From: an uncultured Methanomethylovorans sp.
GTDB taxonomy: Archaea; Halobacteriota; Methanosarcinia; Methanosarcinales; Methanosarcinaceae
NCBI GenBank assembly: GCA_937968035.1
Contig: CALBTS010000213.1
Span: forward strand, 1-9,354
Direction of reading: 5' to 3'
DNA length: 9,354 nt
Shown here: in pieces, positions 7,964 through 9,354 of the stretch
Position numbering within the stretch: the first letter of the stretch is position 1
Layout: the number at the start of each line of letters is the position of its first letter
The notes under the pieces: model-generated
What the model was told of the DNA's origin: nothing
Databases searched by the model: none
Seen by the model: only the letters and a program-made list of their open reading frames with translations
Made by a program: the position numbers and the translations under genes

Positions 7964-9354
7964 ATGGATAAGGCAAGCATCATCAGGTTTTCGGATACTG
8001 TGAGGGAAAAGCTGCACCAGGAGGTTACCGGCAGGGCTGCTTTCTACGGTATTCATCCAAAAGAGATCCTGCCCGTGGATTCCGAACATGAGGATTCCAT
8101 AGTTATTGGTGGTAAGGTATATAATAAGAAGATCAAGGACCAGAGGGAGAAACTGGCCAGGGAGATCAAACATAAGGGCTATCAACAGGTGATGGATGAG
8201 GTCACATACACCTGGTTCAACCGTTTCGTTGCCCTGAAGTTCATGGAGGTCAATGATTACCTTCCTGTGCAGGTGTTCACTCCTGACGATGCTGACAGGA
8301 ACGAGCCTGGGATCATCACACATGCTCTTGAGCTTGACTTCCTGGACCTTGATGCTGATCATGTGCTCGACCTGAAGGCTGAGAATCAGGATGAAAAGCT
8401 GTACAAATACCTCATCCTGAAGTTGTGCAATTACCTGCACAACACTATGCCTTTCATGTTCGAGAAGATAGAGGACTACACTGAGCTATTGTTCCCTGAG
8501 AAGTTGCTTCATGTGGATTCTATTGTGAAGGACATTAATGGGATCATCCCGGAGGACGACTGGAGAGAAGTGGAGATAATCGGCTGGATATACCAGGATT
8601 ATATCGCTCCCAAGAAGGACAAGGTGTTCAAGGACCTACAGAAGAATGTCAAGATCAGCAAGGAGAACATTCCTGCAGCGACCCAGTTGTTCACGCCTCA
8701 CTGGATCGTCCGTTATCTTGTGGAGAATTCCCTGGGGCGTTTATGGATGCTCAACCGTCCTAGTTCACGGCTATGCGAGCAGATGGAATATTATATCAGA
8801 CCCGAGCAGGCTGAAATGGTTTTCCTGAGGGTCAATTCCCCGGAGGACATCAAGGTATGCGATCCTGCCTGTGGTTCAGGACACATGCTGGTGTATGCTT
8901 TTGACCTTTTATATGCCATCTACGAGGAGGAGGGCTACGACCGTTCCGAGATACCTGAAAAGATCCTGACCTATAACCTCTTTGGCATCGAGATCGACAA
9001 GCGTGCCGGGGATCTGGCAGCTTTTGCACTTACCATGAAGGCAAGGGGAAAGAACCGCAACTTCTTCCGCAAGCCTGTGCAGCCCAATATATGCGTCCTG
9101 GAAAGCATTGCTTTCGAGGATGATGAGCTTAGATCATACTTAGGAGCCATTGGCAGCAATCTATTCACCACTAACCTGCAGCGTACCCTGCGCCAGTTCG
9201 AGGAGGCTGATAACTTCGGTTCTCTTATCCGTCCTGCCACCACAAGCATATCAGAGATCCGTCAGATGCTAAGCGAGAAGAACCTCTCCGGTAATCTCAT
9301 CCTCTTTAACACTCATCAGAAGGTCCTGCAAGCTCTGAAGCAGGCAGACTACCT
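7964..9354 (+). CDS. pglX: BREX adenine-specific DNA methyltransferase PglX, N-terminal part (open at right edge)
   Basis: N6-adenine DNA methyltransferase that marks host DNA in BREX, using S-adenosylmethionine; in characterised type 1 systems it modifies one strand of a short non-palindromic site. The frame is open without a stop for 463 codons and runs off the window; family members are about 1200 aa, so roughly 60% is missing. It starts MDKASIIRFSDTVREKLHQE. Next come VTYTWFNRFVALKFMEVNDY (family-typical), QLFTPHWIVRYLVENSLGR, methyltransferase motif I DPACGSGHML (residues 300-309, binding the methyl donor) and motif II LFGIEIDKRA (339-348). The catalytic NPPY-type motif IV is expected beyond the right edge and cannot be checked. 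ATG 7964 is supported by AAGGTG 8 bases upstream and by its position two bases after the brxC stop. Sampled rows have 42-57% GC, richer than brxB and the helicase. The N-terminal resemblance is to type 1 PglX rather than to unrelated restriction methylases. Confidence 0.94.
   Translation, partial: MDKASIIRFSDTVREKLHQEVTGRAAFYGIHPKEILPVDSEHEDSIVIGGKVYNKKIKDQREKLAREIKHKGYQQVMDEVTYTWFNRFVALKFMEVNDYLPVQVFTPDDADRNEPGIITHALELDFLDLDADHVLDLKAENQDEKLYKYLILKLCNYLHNTMPFMFEKIEDYTELLFPEKLLHVDSIVKDINGIIPEDDWREVEIIGWIYQDYIAPKKDKVFKDLQKNVKISKENIPAATQLFTPHWIVRYLVENSLGRLWMLNRPSSRLCEQMEYYIRPEQAEMVFLRVNSPEDIKVCDPACGSGHMLVYAFDLLYAIYEEEGYDRSEIPEKILTYNLFGIEIDKRAGDLAAFALTMKARGKNRNFFRKPVQPNICVLESIAFEDDELRSYLGAIGSNLFTTNLQRTLRQFEEADNFGSLIRPATTSISEIRQMLSEKNLSGNLILFNTHQKVLQALKQADY

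Noticed and set aside
7739..8440. 233-codon open frame on the - strand
   Set aside because: It lies antisense across the end of brxC and the start of pglX, both well supported by family motifs. Its Leu/Ile/His-rich translation shows no recognisable domain and it has no ribosome site I can defend.
8971..9249. 92-codon open frame on the - strand inside pglX
   Set aside because: It is antisense to conserved methyltransferase sequence near motif II and is explained by the codon pattern of pglX.
1..9354. CRISPR array, tRNA, rRNA or insertion sequence
   Set aside because: I saw no regularly spaced repeats, no cloverleaf-like or rRNA-like sequence, and no transposase motifs or terminal repeats. 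The window is almost wholly coding.

Overview
The window carries the upstream half of a BREX (bacteriophage exclusion) defence operon on the + strand, brxB-brxC-pglX, and one large divergent gene on the - strand for an Upf1/Dna2-like superfamily 1 helicase. Host identity is tentative. The AT-rich leader with archaeal-type TATA candidates, the absence of a clear sigma70 promoter and ribosome sites of the AGGTG/GTGATC kind would suit a moderate-GC methanogenic archaeon (Methanosarcinales-like). No marker gene proves this, and a bacterium is not excluded.

Layout. Bases 1-34 are not genomic: they match the end of the Illumina TruSeq universal adapter, so base 1 is a raw contig edge. Bases 35-3507 (-) hold the helicase, which is intact at its N-terminus and cut at its C-terminus by the contig edge. 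Its apparent stop codon lies inside the adapter. Bases 3508-3775 are an AT-rich divergent intergenic region with candidate TATA boxes, a 12/13-matching direct repeat spaced exactly 60 bp, and a small inverted repeat. Bases 3776-4366 are brxB (DUF1788), 4395-7961 are brxC (the large BREX P-loop ATPase), and 7964-9354 are the first 463 codons of pglX (the BREX adenine methyltransferase), which runs off the right end.

How the genes work together. In known BREX systems PglX methylates adenine in a short host motif to mark self DNA. BrxB, BrxC and PglZ act with it in modification and exclusion of phage DNA, and BrxL or a helicase completes the system depending on type. The order brxB-brxC-pglX fits type 1 best, with pglZ and brxL expected just beyond the right edge. 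brxA, which normally precedes brxB, is absent: its place is taken by the divergent helicase gene. The helicase is not a core BREX protein and may be a second defence gene of the same island. Its lost C-terminus is where an effector domain such as a nuclease could sit.

By hand-counting a few 60-base rows, GC rises from about 32-40% in the helicase and brxB to about 42-57% in pglX, which suggests a mosaic history.
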